In this document: positions 50,776-58,890 of the stretch, in pieces
How the letters are laid out: each line of letters begins with the position of its first letter
Position numbering within the stretch: the first letter of the stretch is position 1
NCBI RefSeq assembly: GCF_021462265.1
Contig: NZ_JAJONF010000052.1
Span: 1-64,000 of the forward strand
DNA length: 64,000 nt
Source: Streptomyces shenzhenensis
GTDB taxonomy: Bacteria > Actinomycetota > Actinomycetes > Streptomycetales > Streptomycetaceae
Direction: 5' to 3'
Translations under genes and position numbers: made by a program
Notes under the pieces: generated by a model
The model's database searches: none
What the model was told of the DNA's origin: nothing
The model's input: the letters and a program-made list of their open reading frames with translations, nothing else

Positions 50776-52608
50776 GTGTGTACTTCGCATGACCACATCC
50801 AGGGTGAGGCCGCGCAGGCCGGAGCCGGGAGACGCAACTTCCTCAGGGCCACCGCGCTGCTCGGTGCCGCCGCCACCGCCGGGGTCGCGCTGCCGGCCGT
50901 CGCCGAGGCGTCCTCCGGTTCCGGCCGGCGGCCCGACCCGGAGAGCCGGCGCTTCACCCTCGCGGTGATGCCCGACACCCAGTACCTCTTCGACGGGCCG
51001 AGCATCAACCCGGCGCCCGTCGAGGCCTCGCTGCACTATCTGCTGGAGCAGGGCGGTGCCGCCGACGAGAACATCGTCTTCCTGTCCCACCTCGGCGACC
51101 TCACCCAGAACGGTGCGCCGGAGGAGTTCGCCGCGATCAGCAAGGCGTTCGGGATCCTCGACCGCCGCGGGGTCGGCTACAGCGTGCTGGCCGGCAACCA
51201 CGACATCAGGTCGTCCACGGACGACCAGCGTGGCGCGACGCCCTACCTGGACGCGTTCGGCCCGCAGCGGTTCAAGGACAGGCCGACGTTCGCCGGAGCG
51301 TCCTCGGACGGCTACAACACCTGCCACCTGTTCCGGGCGGCCGGGCGTGAGTGGCTGGTCCTGGCGCTGGACTGGCGGCTGTCGGCCAAGGGCTACGCCT
51401 GGGCGAAGGACGTCATCGCCGCCCACCCGAAGGCACCCGTCATCCTCACCACGCACGAACTGGTCGTGGGCGACGACGAGTTGTCGTCGTACGGACAGCA
51501 GCTGTGGGACCGGCTGATCAACGAGCACGACCAGATCTTTCTCACCCTGAACGGGCACTACTGGCCGGCGGGCCGCGCGACCCGCAAGAACGCGGCCGGC
51601 AACGAGGTGCACCTGCACCTGACGAACTACCAGAACCGCTACTTCGGCGGTGCGGCGATGATCCGCCTCTACCACTTCGACCTGGACCGCGACGTCATCG
51701 ACGTGGAGACGGTCTCGCCGTGGATCCTCGGCCGGGCCAAGAAGGGCCTCAACGAGCTGGAGCGGCAGGAGATGGAGCTGAGCGGCGACGCGGACCGCTT
51801 CTCCGTCGGCATCGACTTCGCGGAGCGCTTCGCCGGCTTCGACCCGGTGCCGGTCCGCCCGGCGCGGCCCGCGTCGCAGCTGCTGGTCCGGGGCACGGCC
51901 GCCTACTGGCGGTTCGACTCGGCCGTCGTGGACACCGTCCGTGACCTGTCCGGCAACGGCAACGACCTCACCGTGGTCTCGGTGGGCGGCGGCACCCTGG
52001 GCTGGTCGGCGGACCACCACCCGGACCAGCCGGGCCACGGCAGTCTGGAGTTCACGGGCTACAAGTCCCCGCTGACCGGCGCATACCTGCGGACCGTCGA
52101 CGGCGCCCCGCTCAACTCGGCGACCTTCAAGGACGGTTACACCATCGAGGCGTTCTACCGGCTGCCCGCCGACTGGAGCGCCGCGCACAACGCATGGTCC
52201 GGTCTGGTCAGCCGCACCGGCCGCAACGGCTCGGTCGGCACCGTCACCGACGACCCGGACGAGCCGCTGGCCACGCTCTCCATCTCCGACGGTCCGGGCC
52301 CGCAGTGGGCCGTGCACCCGCTCAACCAGCGGCAGCTGGCCACCAACTGGGGCGACGAGACCGACCCCGGGATCTGGTGGCACCTCGCCGTCGTCAACGA
52401 CGGCAGGCACACCACGATGTACGTGCAGGGCTGTCCGGTCGCCCGCAACCCGCACGCCGCCGCGGTCGGCATCGCCTCGGCCGGGAAGCCCTGGCTGCTC
52501 GGCGGCTACGAGTACGCGGACCGGATCGACCAGATCCTGCACGGCCGCCTCGGCGACGTCCGGATCGTCTCCCGGGCGCTGCCCGTCTCGTCCTTCATGA
52601 CCCACTGA
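50776..52608 (+). CDS. Tat-secreted metallophosphoesterase with C-terminal LamG-like domain
   Basis: 610 aa from GTG 50776 (GGAG 5 nt upstream). Seen: a twin-arginine signal (GRRNFLRATALLGAAATAG), a calcineurin-like domain (about 55-330) with VMPDTQYL, HLGDLTQNG, AGNHDIR, TTHE and NGHYWPAG, and a concanavalin/LamG-like domain (about 375-605; AYWRFDSAVVDTVRDLSGNGN, WWHLAVVNDGRHTTMYVQG). Known: exported members cleave phosphomono- or diesters; the LamG-like fold often binds carbohydrate. Located 49 bp after the GH2 gene, possibly co-transcribed. It may free phosphate from glycan or glycerol-phosphate polymers; inferred. Confidence 0.88.
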   Translation: MCTSHDHIQGEAAQAGAGRRNFLRATALLGAAATAGVALPAVAEASSGSGRRPDPESRRFTLAVMPDTQYLFDGPSINPAPVEASLHYLLEQGGAADENIVFLSHLGDLTQNGAPEEFAAISKAFGILDRRGVGYSVLAGNHDIRSSTDDQRGATPYLDAFGPQRFKDRPTFAGASSDGYNTCHLFRAAGREWLVLALDWRLSAKGYAWAKDVIAAHPKAPVILTTHELVVGDDELSSYGQQLWDRLINEHDQIFLTLNGHYWPAGRATRKNAAGNEVHLHLTNYQNRYFGGAAMIRLYHFDLDRDVIDVETVSPWILGRAKKGLNELERQEMELSGDADRFSVGIDFAERFAGFDPVPVRPARPASQLLVRGTAAYWRFDSAVVDTVRDLSGNGNDLTVVSVGGGTLGWSADHHPDQPGHGSLEFTGYKSPLTGAYLRTVDGAPLNSATFKDGYTIEAFYRLPADWSAAHNAWSGLVSRTGRNGSVGTVTDDPDEPLATLSISDGPGPQWAVHPLNQRQLATNWGDETDPGIWWHLAVVNDGRHTTMYVQGCPVARNPHAAAVGIASAGKPWLLGGYEYADRIDQILHGRLGDVRIVSRALPVSSFMTH

Positions 52609-52742
52609 CTCCTGTGACAGACGCCGGACACGAGGGGGGTGCGGCCGAAGGACGTGTCCGGCCGCCGGGGTACGTGCACGCCGCGTGTCCCGATCGACCC
52701 GGTCTTCGTGGGACGTGGTGGGCTGAGCGTCCCGTTCGGCTT

Positions 52743-52826
52743 CGGGCCGGTGGGGGCCGGTCGCGCAGTTCCCCGCGCCCCTTACGGGGCTCGTCGTCCA
52801 CGGGTGGCCCCCACCGCACCGGCCCG
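52743..52826. terminator. Nested hairpin between convergent genes
   Basis: Outer arms 52743-52758 and 52806-52826 are complementary over 16 bp with a 5-nt bulge (52814-52818). Inside lies the element CAGTTCCCCGCGCCCC-TTAC-GGGGC (hairpin 52777-52790), the same motif type as at 33510. It separates the plus-strand phosphoesterase from the minus-strand MaoC gene and very likely stops transcription from both sides. Confidence 0.7.
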
Positions 52827-52830
52827 AGCC

Positions 52831-53286
52831 CTACGCGTAGAACCGCGAGAGGCTCTGCAGCACGGCGGCGGGCTTGGTCCCGCCGTCGATCTCGATCGTG
52901 CCGTCGACGACGATCTGCACGCCGCCCGGCACGTCCTCGACGTCCGTCAGCCGGCCGGCCAGCCGGATCCGGGAGCCGGCCTTCACCGGGGCCGGGAAAC
53001 GCACCTTGTTCAGACCGTAGTTGACCTTCGTGGTGACGCCCTGCACGTCCAGCAGCTCGGTGAACAGGGGGATGAACAACGACAGGGTGAGGTAGCCGTG
53101 GGCGATGGGGGCGCCGAAGGGGCCCGCGGCCGCCCGCTCGGGGTCGACGTGGATCCACTGGTGGTCGCCGGTCGCGTCGGCGAAGGTGTCGATACGGTCC
53201 TGGGTGACCTCGATCCACTCGCTGGTGCCCAGGTCGCTGCCCGCGAGCTTCTTCAGTTCGTCGAGGCCGTTGACGGTGACGGTCAT
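52831..53286 (-). CDS. MaoC-family (R)-hydratase / hot-dog fold protein
   Basis: 151 aa. Seen: the MaoC-like core FADATGDHQWIHVDPERAAAGPFGAPIAHGYLTLSL (quoted in part), containing the DxxxxH catalytic pair (D42-H47 region), and a typical C-terminal strand KAGSRIRLAGRLTDVE. Known: it hydrates trans-2-enoyl-CoA esters. Last gene of an operon with an acyl-CoA ligase, an amidohydrolase and an SDR, 14 bp after the ligase stop. In this setting it should act on an acyl-CoA intermediate produced by the ligase. Confidence 0.9.
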   Translation of the reverse strand: MTVTVNGLDELKKLAGSDLGTSEWIEVTQDRIDTFADATGDHQWIHVDPERAAAGPFGAPIAHGYLTLSLFIPLFTELLDVQGVTTKVNYGLNKVRFPAPVKAGSRIRLAGRLTDVEDVPGGVQIVVDGTIEIDGGTKPAAVLQSLSRFYA

Positions 53287-53300
53287 GTGGCTTTCCTTAC

Positions 53301-54806
53301 TCAGGAGTCGGTGCCGTAGCGCTTGCGCACCTGGGACTTGAGGAGTTTTCCGGATGCGGTGCGCGGGAGTTCGTCGGCGAGCACCACGGACTTGGGGAGC
53401 TTGTACCTGGCGAGGCGGCCGGAGAGCGAGGCCAGGATCTCGTCGGCGTCGAGGACGGCGTCTTCGCGCGGTACGACCACCGCGCGCGGCACCTCGCCCC
53501 AGGTGTCGTCCGGTACGCCGATCACCGCGCACTCGGCGATGCCGGGGTGGCCGAGGAGCAGGTCCTCGATCTCGGCGGGATAGATGTTCTCGCCGCCGGA
53601 GATGATCATGTCCTTGAGGCGGTCGACGATGAAGACGTAGCCGTCCTCGTCGACCCGGGCCGCGTCACCGCTGCGGAACCAGCCGTCCGCGAAGGAGGCC
53701 GCGGTCTCCTCGGGCAGCCCCCAGTAGCCGGGCATGACATGGGGTCCGCGGACGACGACCTCGCCGGTCTCGCCGACGTCGACCCGGGTCAGGTCGGGCC
53801 GCACGACCCGTACGTCGCTGAAGAAGTGCGGTACGCCGGCCGAGCCCGCCTTGCTGACGGCGTGTTCGGCGTCGAGGAAGAGGGTGCCGGGCGCGGCCTC
53901 CGTCATGCCGTAGCCCTGGAGGAACGTCAGTCCTCTCTCCTGGTACCTGGCGATCAGCGGAGTGGGGACCGGGGAGCCGCCGCAGGTGAGGATGCGCAGG
54001 GAGGAGAGGTCGGCGTCCGGCCAGCGGGGGTGGCGGGCCACCTGTTCGAACATCGTGGGGACCCCGAACATGAAGGTGATCCGGTGCTCTTCGATCAGGT
54101 CGAGGGTCCTGGCCGGGTCGAAGGCCTCGACCAGGACACAGGTGCCGCCCTTGAGGAGGACCGGGAGGGTAAGCATGTTGAGGCCGGCCGTGTGGAACAA
54201 CGGGGCCGAGACCAGGGCGCGTTCGTCGGCGATCAGGTCGGTGTCGACCAGGACGTTCAGCGCGTTCCAGGTGAGGTTGCCGTGCGTGAGCATCGCGCCC
54301 TTGGGGCGGCCGGTCGTCCCCGAGGTGTACATGATGATGCAGGTGTCGTCGGGGACGACCGGTTCGTCGATCGGGTCCTCGGCCGCCGCGGCCAGCAACT
54401 CCTCGTACTCGGCGCCCACTTCGACGTAGGTCCGGACGTCGCTTGTGCCGGGCAGGCCCGCGACCAGACCCGCGTGCGAGGGGCCGTAGAGGAGGGCCTT
54501 GGCGCCGGAGTCGGCGAGCTGGTAGGCGATCTCGGGGCCGGCCAGGCGGGTGTTGAGCGGGACGAAGACCGCGCCGAGGGTGCCGGCCGCGAACAGGGTC
54601 TCCAGGTAGGCGGGGTGGTTGGGGCCGAGGTAGCCGATGCGGTCGCCGCGGCGGATGCCCCGGGCGCGCAGGGCGTGGGCCAGGCGGGTGGTGCGGGTGT
54701 ACAGGGTGCGGTAGTCGGCCGACTGCTCGCCGGACACCAAGGCCGTGCGGTGCGGGGTCTTGCGGGCCCGGCGTGCGGGCCACGAGCCCAGTCCCTCGTT
54801 GCGCAT
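53301..54806 (-). CDS. Acyl-CoA ligase (AMP-dependent synthetase)
   Basis: 501 aa. Seen: the AMP-binding P-loop YTSGTTGRPKG (160-170), LQGYGMTEAAP, the YVFIVDRLKDMIISGGENIYP hinge region (quoted in part), and the C-terminal lysine motif LPRTASGKLLKS. Known: ANL enzymes activate a carboxylate to acyl-AMP and then acyl-CoA. Its size fits medium/long-chain or aromatic acid ligases. It begins 10 bp before the amidohydrolase stop region and precedes MaoC. The start ATG 54806 has GGGAC upstream. The acid activated is not known. Confidence 0.92.
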   Translation of the reverse strand: MRNEGLGSWPARRARKTPHRTALVSGEQSADYRTLYTRTTRLAHALRARGIRRGDRIGYLGPNHPAYLETLFAAGTLGAVFVPLNTRLAGPEIAYQLADSGAKALLYGPSHAGLVAGLPGTSDVRTYVEVGAEYEELLAAAAEDPIDEPVVPDDTCIIMYTSGTTGRPKGAMLTHGNLTWNALNVLVDTDLIADERALVSAPLFHTAGLNMLTLPVLLKGGTCVLVEAFDPARTLDLIEEHRITFMFGVPTMFEQVARHPRWPDADLSSLRILTCGGSPVPTPLIARYQERGLTFLQGYGMTEAAPGTLFLDAEHAVSKAGSAGVPHFFSDVRVVRPDLTRVDVGETGEVVVRGPHVMPGYWGLPEETAASFADGWFRSGDAARVDEDGYVFIVDRLKDMIISGGENIYPAEIEDLLLGHPGIAECAVIGVPDDTWGEVPRAVVVPREDAVLDADEILASLSGRLARYKLPKSVVLADELPRTASGKLLKSQVRKRYGTDS

Positions 54807-54816
54807 CTGCGGTCCC

Positions 54817-55695
54817 TTACGGCGTGGTCAGCCCGAGCAGGCGGGCGGCGTTCTCCTTGAGGATCTTCGGCCGGACCTCGTCCTTGATCGGCAGTTTCCC
54901 GAAGTCGGCGAGCCACCGGTCGGGGGTGAGGACGGGGAAGTCGGAGCCGAACAGCACCTTGTCCTTGAGCAGCGTGTTGGCGTACTGGACGAGCTGCGGC
55001 GGGAAGTACTTCGGCGACCAGCCGGACAGGTCGATGTGCACGCCCGGCTTGTGGGTGGCGACGGCGAGGGCCTCGTCCTGCCAGGGGAAGGACGGGTGCG
55101 CCAGGATGATCTTCAGGTGCGGGAAGTCGGCCGCCACGTCGTCCACGTGGAGCGGGTTGCTGTACTTCAGCCGGATCCCGCCGCCGCCCGGGACGCCGGC
55201 GCCGATGCCGGTCTGGCCGGTGTGGAAGAGGGCGATGGTGCCGGTCTCCTCGATCACCTCGTAGAGGCCGTACGCCACCGCGCGGTCGTTCGGGAAGAAG
55301 CCCTGGATGGAGGGGTGGAACTTGAAGCCCTTCACCCCGTACTCCTCGACCAGGCGGCGGGCCTGCCGGACCCCGGCCCTGCCGCGGAAGGGGTCGACGG
55401 AGGCGAAGGGGATCAGCACGTCGGCGTTGGCGGCCGCGGCCTCGGCGACCTCCTCGTTGGGGACCGGCGCGGTGCCGGTCGCGGACTCGGCGTCCACCGT
55501 GAAGATCACGGCGGCCATGTTCCGCTCCCGGTAGTAGGCGGCCGTCTCCTCGATCGTCGGCTTCCGCTTGCCCTCGACCTTGAAGTAGGCCGAGGAGGCG
55601 TCGTGCAGGTCGTCGTCGAGGGAGGAGTGGCCCTTGGCGGAGACCTCGGCGTGCGTGTGCACGTCGATCGCCGTCAATGTCGCGATGTCCATCAT
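54817..55695 (-). CDS. Amidohydrolase-family protein (decarboxylase-like)
   Basis: 292 aa from ATG 55695, overlapping the SDR stop (ATGA). Seen: metal motif AIDVHTHAE, GFKFHPSIQGFFPND, a His in ALFHTGQTG, ILAHPSFPWQDEALAV and the late Asp in LFGSDFPVLTPDRW. Known: the Amidohydro_2 group includes ACMSD-type decarboxylases and hydrolases of aromatic or beta-keto acids. In an operon with a CoA ligase and SDR it may cleave or decarboxylate a pathway intermediate. Cytoplasmic. Confidence 0.88.
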   Translation of the reverse strand: MMDIATLTAIDVHTHAEVSAKGHSSLDDDLHDASSAYFKVEGKRKPTIEETAAYYRERNMAAVIFTVDAESATGTAPVPNEEVAEAAAANADVLIPFASVDPFRGRAGVRQARRLVEEYGVKGFKFHPSIQGFFPNDRAVAYGLYEVIEETGTIALFHTGQTGIGAGVPGGGGIRLKYSNPLHVDDVAADFPHLKIILAHPSFPWQDEALAVATHKPGVHIDLSGWSPKYFPPQLVQYANTLLKDKVLFGSDFPVLTPDRWLADFGKLPIKDEVRPKILKENAARLLGLTTP

Positions 55696-56609
55696 GCCTC
55701 CGGGAGCTTGGGCGCCGGGATGCCGACCGTCTGGAGTTCGGCGCCGACCGAGGTGGCGAAGGCGTCGGCCAGGGTGTCCGGGGTCCAGCCGCCGTCGGCG
55801 TAGGCCGCCCTGATCTCCTGCGGATGCGACCAGAGTGCCACCTTGTCGCCGCCGATGCCGATGGCCTGGCCGGTGATCGAGCGGGCCGCCTCGGAGGCCA
55901 GGAAGGGGACGAGGGCCGCGCAGTCCTCGGGGGTGCCGAAGCCCTCGCCCTTGCGCAGGAAGTCCGGGAGCGGCTCGCCGTTCTTCATGGCCTCGACGTA
56001 CGGGGCGAAGGCGGGGATGGTCTCGGTCATCGCCGTGGCGGCCACCGGCACGATCGCGTTGACGGTGATGCCGGCCCGGCCCAGCTCCATCGACCAGGTA
56101 CGGGCCATGGCGGCGATGCCCGCCTTCGCGGCGGCGTAGTTGGTCTGGCCGAAGTTGCCGCGCTGGCCGGCCGGGGAGCCGACCAGGATCAGGGTGCCGC
56201 CCTCGCCCTGCTCGCGCATCCGGACGGCGGCGGCGCGGGCGCAGGTGAAGGTGCCCTTGAGGTGGGTGGTGACGACGGCGTCGAAGTCGTCGTCGGTCAT
56301 CTTCCACAGCACCTTGTCGCGCAGGATGCCCGCGTTGGTGACCAGGATGTCGAGACGGCCGAACTCCTGTACGGCCCTGCTCACGAGGCGGTCCGCGGCT
56401 TCGGCGGTGCCGACCGGGACCACCTCGGCGACGGCGGTGCCGCCGGCCTCGGCGATGGACTTCACGGCCTGGTCGGCGACGGTCTCGTCCACGTCGTTGA
56501 CGACCACGCGGGCGCCGCGGGCGGCCAGGGCACGGGCGTAGGCGAGGCCGAGGCCCCGGCCGCTGCCGGTGACGACGGCGGCCTTGCCGGTGAGATCGAT
56601 GGTGGGCAC
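55692..56609 (-). CDS. Short-chain dehydrogenase/reductase
   Basis: 305 aa from GTG 56609 with AGGGA 6-7 nt upstream; longer upstream starts would run into the operator. Seen: TGSGRGLG (about 14-21), NDVDET, NAGILRD, the catalytic Ser in LVGSPAGQ and YAAAK. The C-terminal extension (about 55 aa beyond the core, HPQEIRAAYADGGWTPDTLADAF) resembles the SDR domain of multifunctional beta-oxidation enzymes. Known: such SDRs oxidise 3-hydroxyacyl-CoA or similar. First gene of the SDR-amidohydrolase-ligase-MaoC operon; repressed, by inference, through the palindrome at 56683. Confidence 0.92.
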   Translation of the reverse strand: MPTIDLTGKAAVVTGSGRGLGLAYARALAARGARVVVNDVDETVADQAVKSIAEAGGTAVAEVVPVGTAEAADRLVSRAVQEFGRLDILVTNAGILRDKVLWKMTDDDFDAVVTTHLKGTFTCARAAAVRMREQGEGGTLILVGSPAGQRGNFGQTNYAAAKAGIAAMARTWSMELGRAGITVNAIVPVAATAMTETIPAFAPYVEAMKNGEPLPDFLRKGEGFGTPEDCAALVPFLASEAARSITGQAIGIGGDKVALWSHPQEIRAAYADGGWTPDTLADAFATSVGAELQTVGIPAPKLPEA

Positions 56610-56682
56610 GGTCGGTCCCTTCACAGACGACGGTGGCGGCCGGAGGGCCGCCTGCGACTTCGAGATCGAAGCTAAGAGCAAT

Positions 56683-56702
56683 AATTGTTGACGTCAATAG
56701 TT
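56683..56702. promoter_or_regulatory. Near-perfect 20-bp palindrome between the SDR operon and MarR gene
   Basis: Core TTGACGTCAA (56688-56697) is a perfect palindrome and extends to 20 bp (AATTG..TAGTT) with only two mismatched positions per half-site. It is AT-rich in a GC-rich setting and lies in the divergent control region. Size and position suit a MarR dimer controlling both directions. Confidence 0.7.
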
Positions 56703-56837
56703 GTTGTCATCCCATGGGTGCCTCATGCTGGAATCTGCGCGACAGACCGCCCCGCCGCCGGGGCCCGTAGCAGGGAGACCGCCATCACCCGCCAGCACCC
56801 CGAGAACCCGACCTCGATCGACGCGGACGAGCCGTGG

Positions 56838-57257
56838 ATGCGCGAGCTGCACGCGGACACGGGGTACCTGCTGTACCGCCTGGGCCTGCGCTCGGGGCAG
56901 GTCTTCAACACGTTCCTCCAGGAGTCGGGGCTGCGACTGCGCCACTACGCGGTGCTGCGGTTTCTCGCCACGTCGGATGGCTCGCTCCAGCGGGAGCTGA
57001 GCACCCGGCTCGGCTACGACCCGAGCGCGATCGTCGGCCTGGTCGACGACCTGGAGAAGCTGGGTTTCGCCGAGCGGCGCCCCTCCCCCGACGACCGCCG
57101 CAGCCGGATCGTCGTCCTGACCGGCGCCGGCCGGGCGTTCCTGCGGGACACCGACGAGGCGGGCCGACGCGTGACGAACGATCTGCTGGGCCCGCTCGAC
57201 GCGGCAGAGCGGGCGACGCTGCACGCCCTGCTGCTGCGCGTCGCCGACCGGCCATGA
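56838..57257 (+). CDS. MarR-family transcriptional regulator
   Basis: At least 139 aa. Seen: MarR winged helix (GLRLRHYAVLRFLATSDGSLQRELSTRLGYDPSAIVGLVDDLEKLGFAERRPSPDDRRSRIVVLT, quoted for location only in parts) and flanking dimerisation helices. The start is uncertain. ATG 56838 has no ribosome-binding site, whereas an ATC at 56787 has GGGAGA 6 nt upstream, as if the true start were a non-standard codon or a mutated ATG. Frames open further left would cross the operator. Known: MarR proteins are repressors released by aromatic or acyl-CoA ligands. Coupled to the IclR gene by ATGA. Confidence 0.85.
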   Translation: MRELHADTGYLLYRLGLRSGQVFNTFLQESGLRLRHYAVLRFLATSDGSLQRELSTRLGYDPSAIVGLVDDLEKLGFAERRPSPDDRRSRIVVLTGAGRAFLRDTDEAGRRVTNDLLGPLDAAERATLHALLLRVADRP

Positions 57258-58033
57258 CCGCCGTCACCCGTTCGGCACCCGACCGGCTGCTCGCGGTCCT
57301 GGCCGCCTTCGACCACGGGCACACGGCGCTGAGCCTGTCGGGCATCAGCCGCCGCGCCGGGCTCTCCCTGACCACCACGCACCGGCTGGTCGGTGCGCTC
57401 ACCTCATGGGGCGCGCTGGAGCGGGACGCGGACGGCACCTACCACGTGGGCCTGCGTCTCTGGGAACTGGCCGCGCTGGCGCCGCGCGGTCTGGCGCTGC
57501 GCCAGGTCGCGCTGCCTTACCTGGAGGACCTGTACGAGGCGACGCACGAGAACGTGCAGCTGGCGGTCCGGGACGGGGCGGAGGTCGTCTACATCGAGTG
57601 GCTGTCGGGACGGTCGGCGGTGGGCGTGCACATCCGGGTGGGCGCCCGCTGGCCGCTGCACGCGACCGGGGTGGGACTCGCGCTGCTCGCGCACGAGACG
57701 GCCGGCTTCCAGCAGGACTACTGTGCGGGCCCGTTGGCGTCCTTCACGCCCTACACGGTCACGGATCCGGCCGGACTGCGCCGCTCGCTGGCCGAAGTCC
57801 GGCGTACCGGGGCGGCGGTGAGCAGACGTCAGGTCACCGACGACGCGCTGTCGGTGGCGGCTCCGGTGCGCGGGGCGAGCGGACAGGTGGTCGCGGCCGT
57901 CTCGGTGGTGGTGCCCGAGGCGGATGCCCAGGTGCCGGTGCTGGTCCCGGCGGTGCGGCTGGCGGCCCGCGGGATATCCCGGGCGCTGGGCTGGCAGCCC
58001 GGACCGGACGACGGGACAGGCGGGGCGGCGTGA
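57254..58033 (+). CDS. IclR-family transcriptional regulator
   Basis: 259 aa from ATG 57254, overlapping the MarR stop by 4 bp. Seen: N-terminal winged helix (LLAVLAAFDHGHTALSLSGISRRAGLSLTTTHRLVGALTSWG, in part) and the IclR effector domain (HENVQLAVRDGAEVVYIEWL, WPLHATGVGLALLA, DDALSVAAPVRGASGQVVAAVSVVVP). Known: IclR proteins often control aromatic or acid catabolism. Two regulators of different families, translationally coupled and divergent from one catabolic operon, is an unusual arrangement and suggests two-signal control. Confidence 0.9.
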   Translation: MTAVTRSAPDRLLAVLAAFDHGHTALSLSGISRRAGLSLTTTHRLVGALTSWGALERDADGTYHVGLRLWELAALAPRGLALRQVALPYLEDLYEATHENVQLAVRDGAEVVYIEWLSGRSAVGVHIRVGARWPLHATGVGLALLAHETAGFQQDYCAGPLASFTPYTVTDPAGLRRSLAEVRRTGAAVSRRQVTDDALSVAAPVRGASGQVVAAVSVVVPEADAQVPVLVPAVRLAARGISRALGWQPGPDDGTGGAA

Positions 58034-58236
58034 CCGGGGGCCGGCGAGCGAGGTGTACCGGGAGCCGGGCGAGGCCGCCTGGGCGTGGGCACTGGGTCAG
58101 GTGCCGCCGCGGCGGGGGCCCGGCACGTGGCCGACCGGACCGCAGCCGGGGAAGACCTCACCGGAGCGACTCGCTGATCAGCTCTCGATCCGTGCCCAGC
58201 GCCCCCTGATGGCCTGCTGTTCCAAGGCTGAGCAGT

Positions 58237-58809
58237 TTATTCTTCCGTGGTTTCCGGCGCGCGGATGCCTTCGAGTTGCAGGGTCAGATGCCGGCGCCAG
58301 TCGCCGGCGCCGGCCATGTTCGCCATCGCGCCTCGGGTGATGAGCACGAAATCGGAGGCGCGGAAGTCGGAGCGCAGGCGGCCGGCGTCGACGGCGCGCT
58401 GCACGATGCTCTCGGCGATCGCCGCGAACGCGGTCTTCTCGGCGTCGATGACGTCCCAGTCCGGCTCCTGCGAGCCGAGGAGCGCGAAGCGGAACGCGGC
58501 ATCGGGCTCCGCGGATTCCAGGTACCGGTACAGCAGCGTCTCGAACGCCGCCCATGGGTCCTCGATCCGCTCGGCGGTTCGGGCGAGGCTGGTGATGGCT
58601 TCGAAGCGGCGGCCGATGATCGCGGCCCGCAGGGCCCGCTTGTCGGTGAAGTGCCGATACAGGGTGCCCACTCCCAGGCCGGCACGCTCGGCGATCTCGT
58701 CCATCTGCACGCTGTCGCCGCGCTGGGCGAACAGTTCACTGGCCGCGTCGAGGATGGTTTCGCGGTTGCGCCGGGCGTCGGCGCGCAGCGAGTGATCCCG
58801 GGTGGTCAT
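58237..58809 (-). CDS. TetR-family transcriptional regulator
   Basis: 190 aa from ATG 58809 (ATG 58833 possible). Seen: TetR HTH (ILDAASELFAQRGDSVQMDEIAERAGLGVGTLYRHFTDKRAL, in part) and a helical ligand-binding C-terminal domain. Known: TetR regulators usually repress a divergent neighbour. The NmrA-like oxidoreductase starts 82 bp away on the other strand with an inverted repeat between. Convergent with the IclR gene across a 203-bp gap that shows no gene. Confidence 0.9.
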   Translation of the reverse strand: MTTRDHSLRADARRNRETILDAASELFAQRGDSVQMDEIAERAGLGVGTLYRHFTDKRALRAAIIGRRFEAITSLARTAERIEDPWAAFETLLYRYLESAEPDAAFRFALLGSQEPDWDVIDAEKTAFAAIAESIVQRAVDAGRLRSDFRASDFVLITRGAMANMAGAGDWRRHLTLQLEGIRAPETTEE

Positions 58810-58854
58810 GACGTTCAGGGTAGTTGACGCCATGGACGGTCCGTCTTAGATTCG

Positions 58855-58872
58855 GAACCGGAGTTCAGGTTC
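58855..58872. promoter_or_regulatory. Inverted repeat GAACC-N8-GGTTC, candidate TetR operator
   Basis: An 18-bp element with perfect 5-bp arms between the TetR gene and the NmrA-like gene, ending 7 bp before the AAGGAGG ribosome-binding site of the latter. Its location in the divergent gap is what a TetR dimer site would show. Confidence 0.45.
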
Positions 58873-58890
58873 ATTTTAAGGAGGACACCG

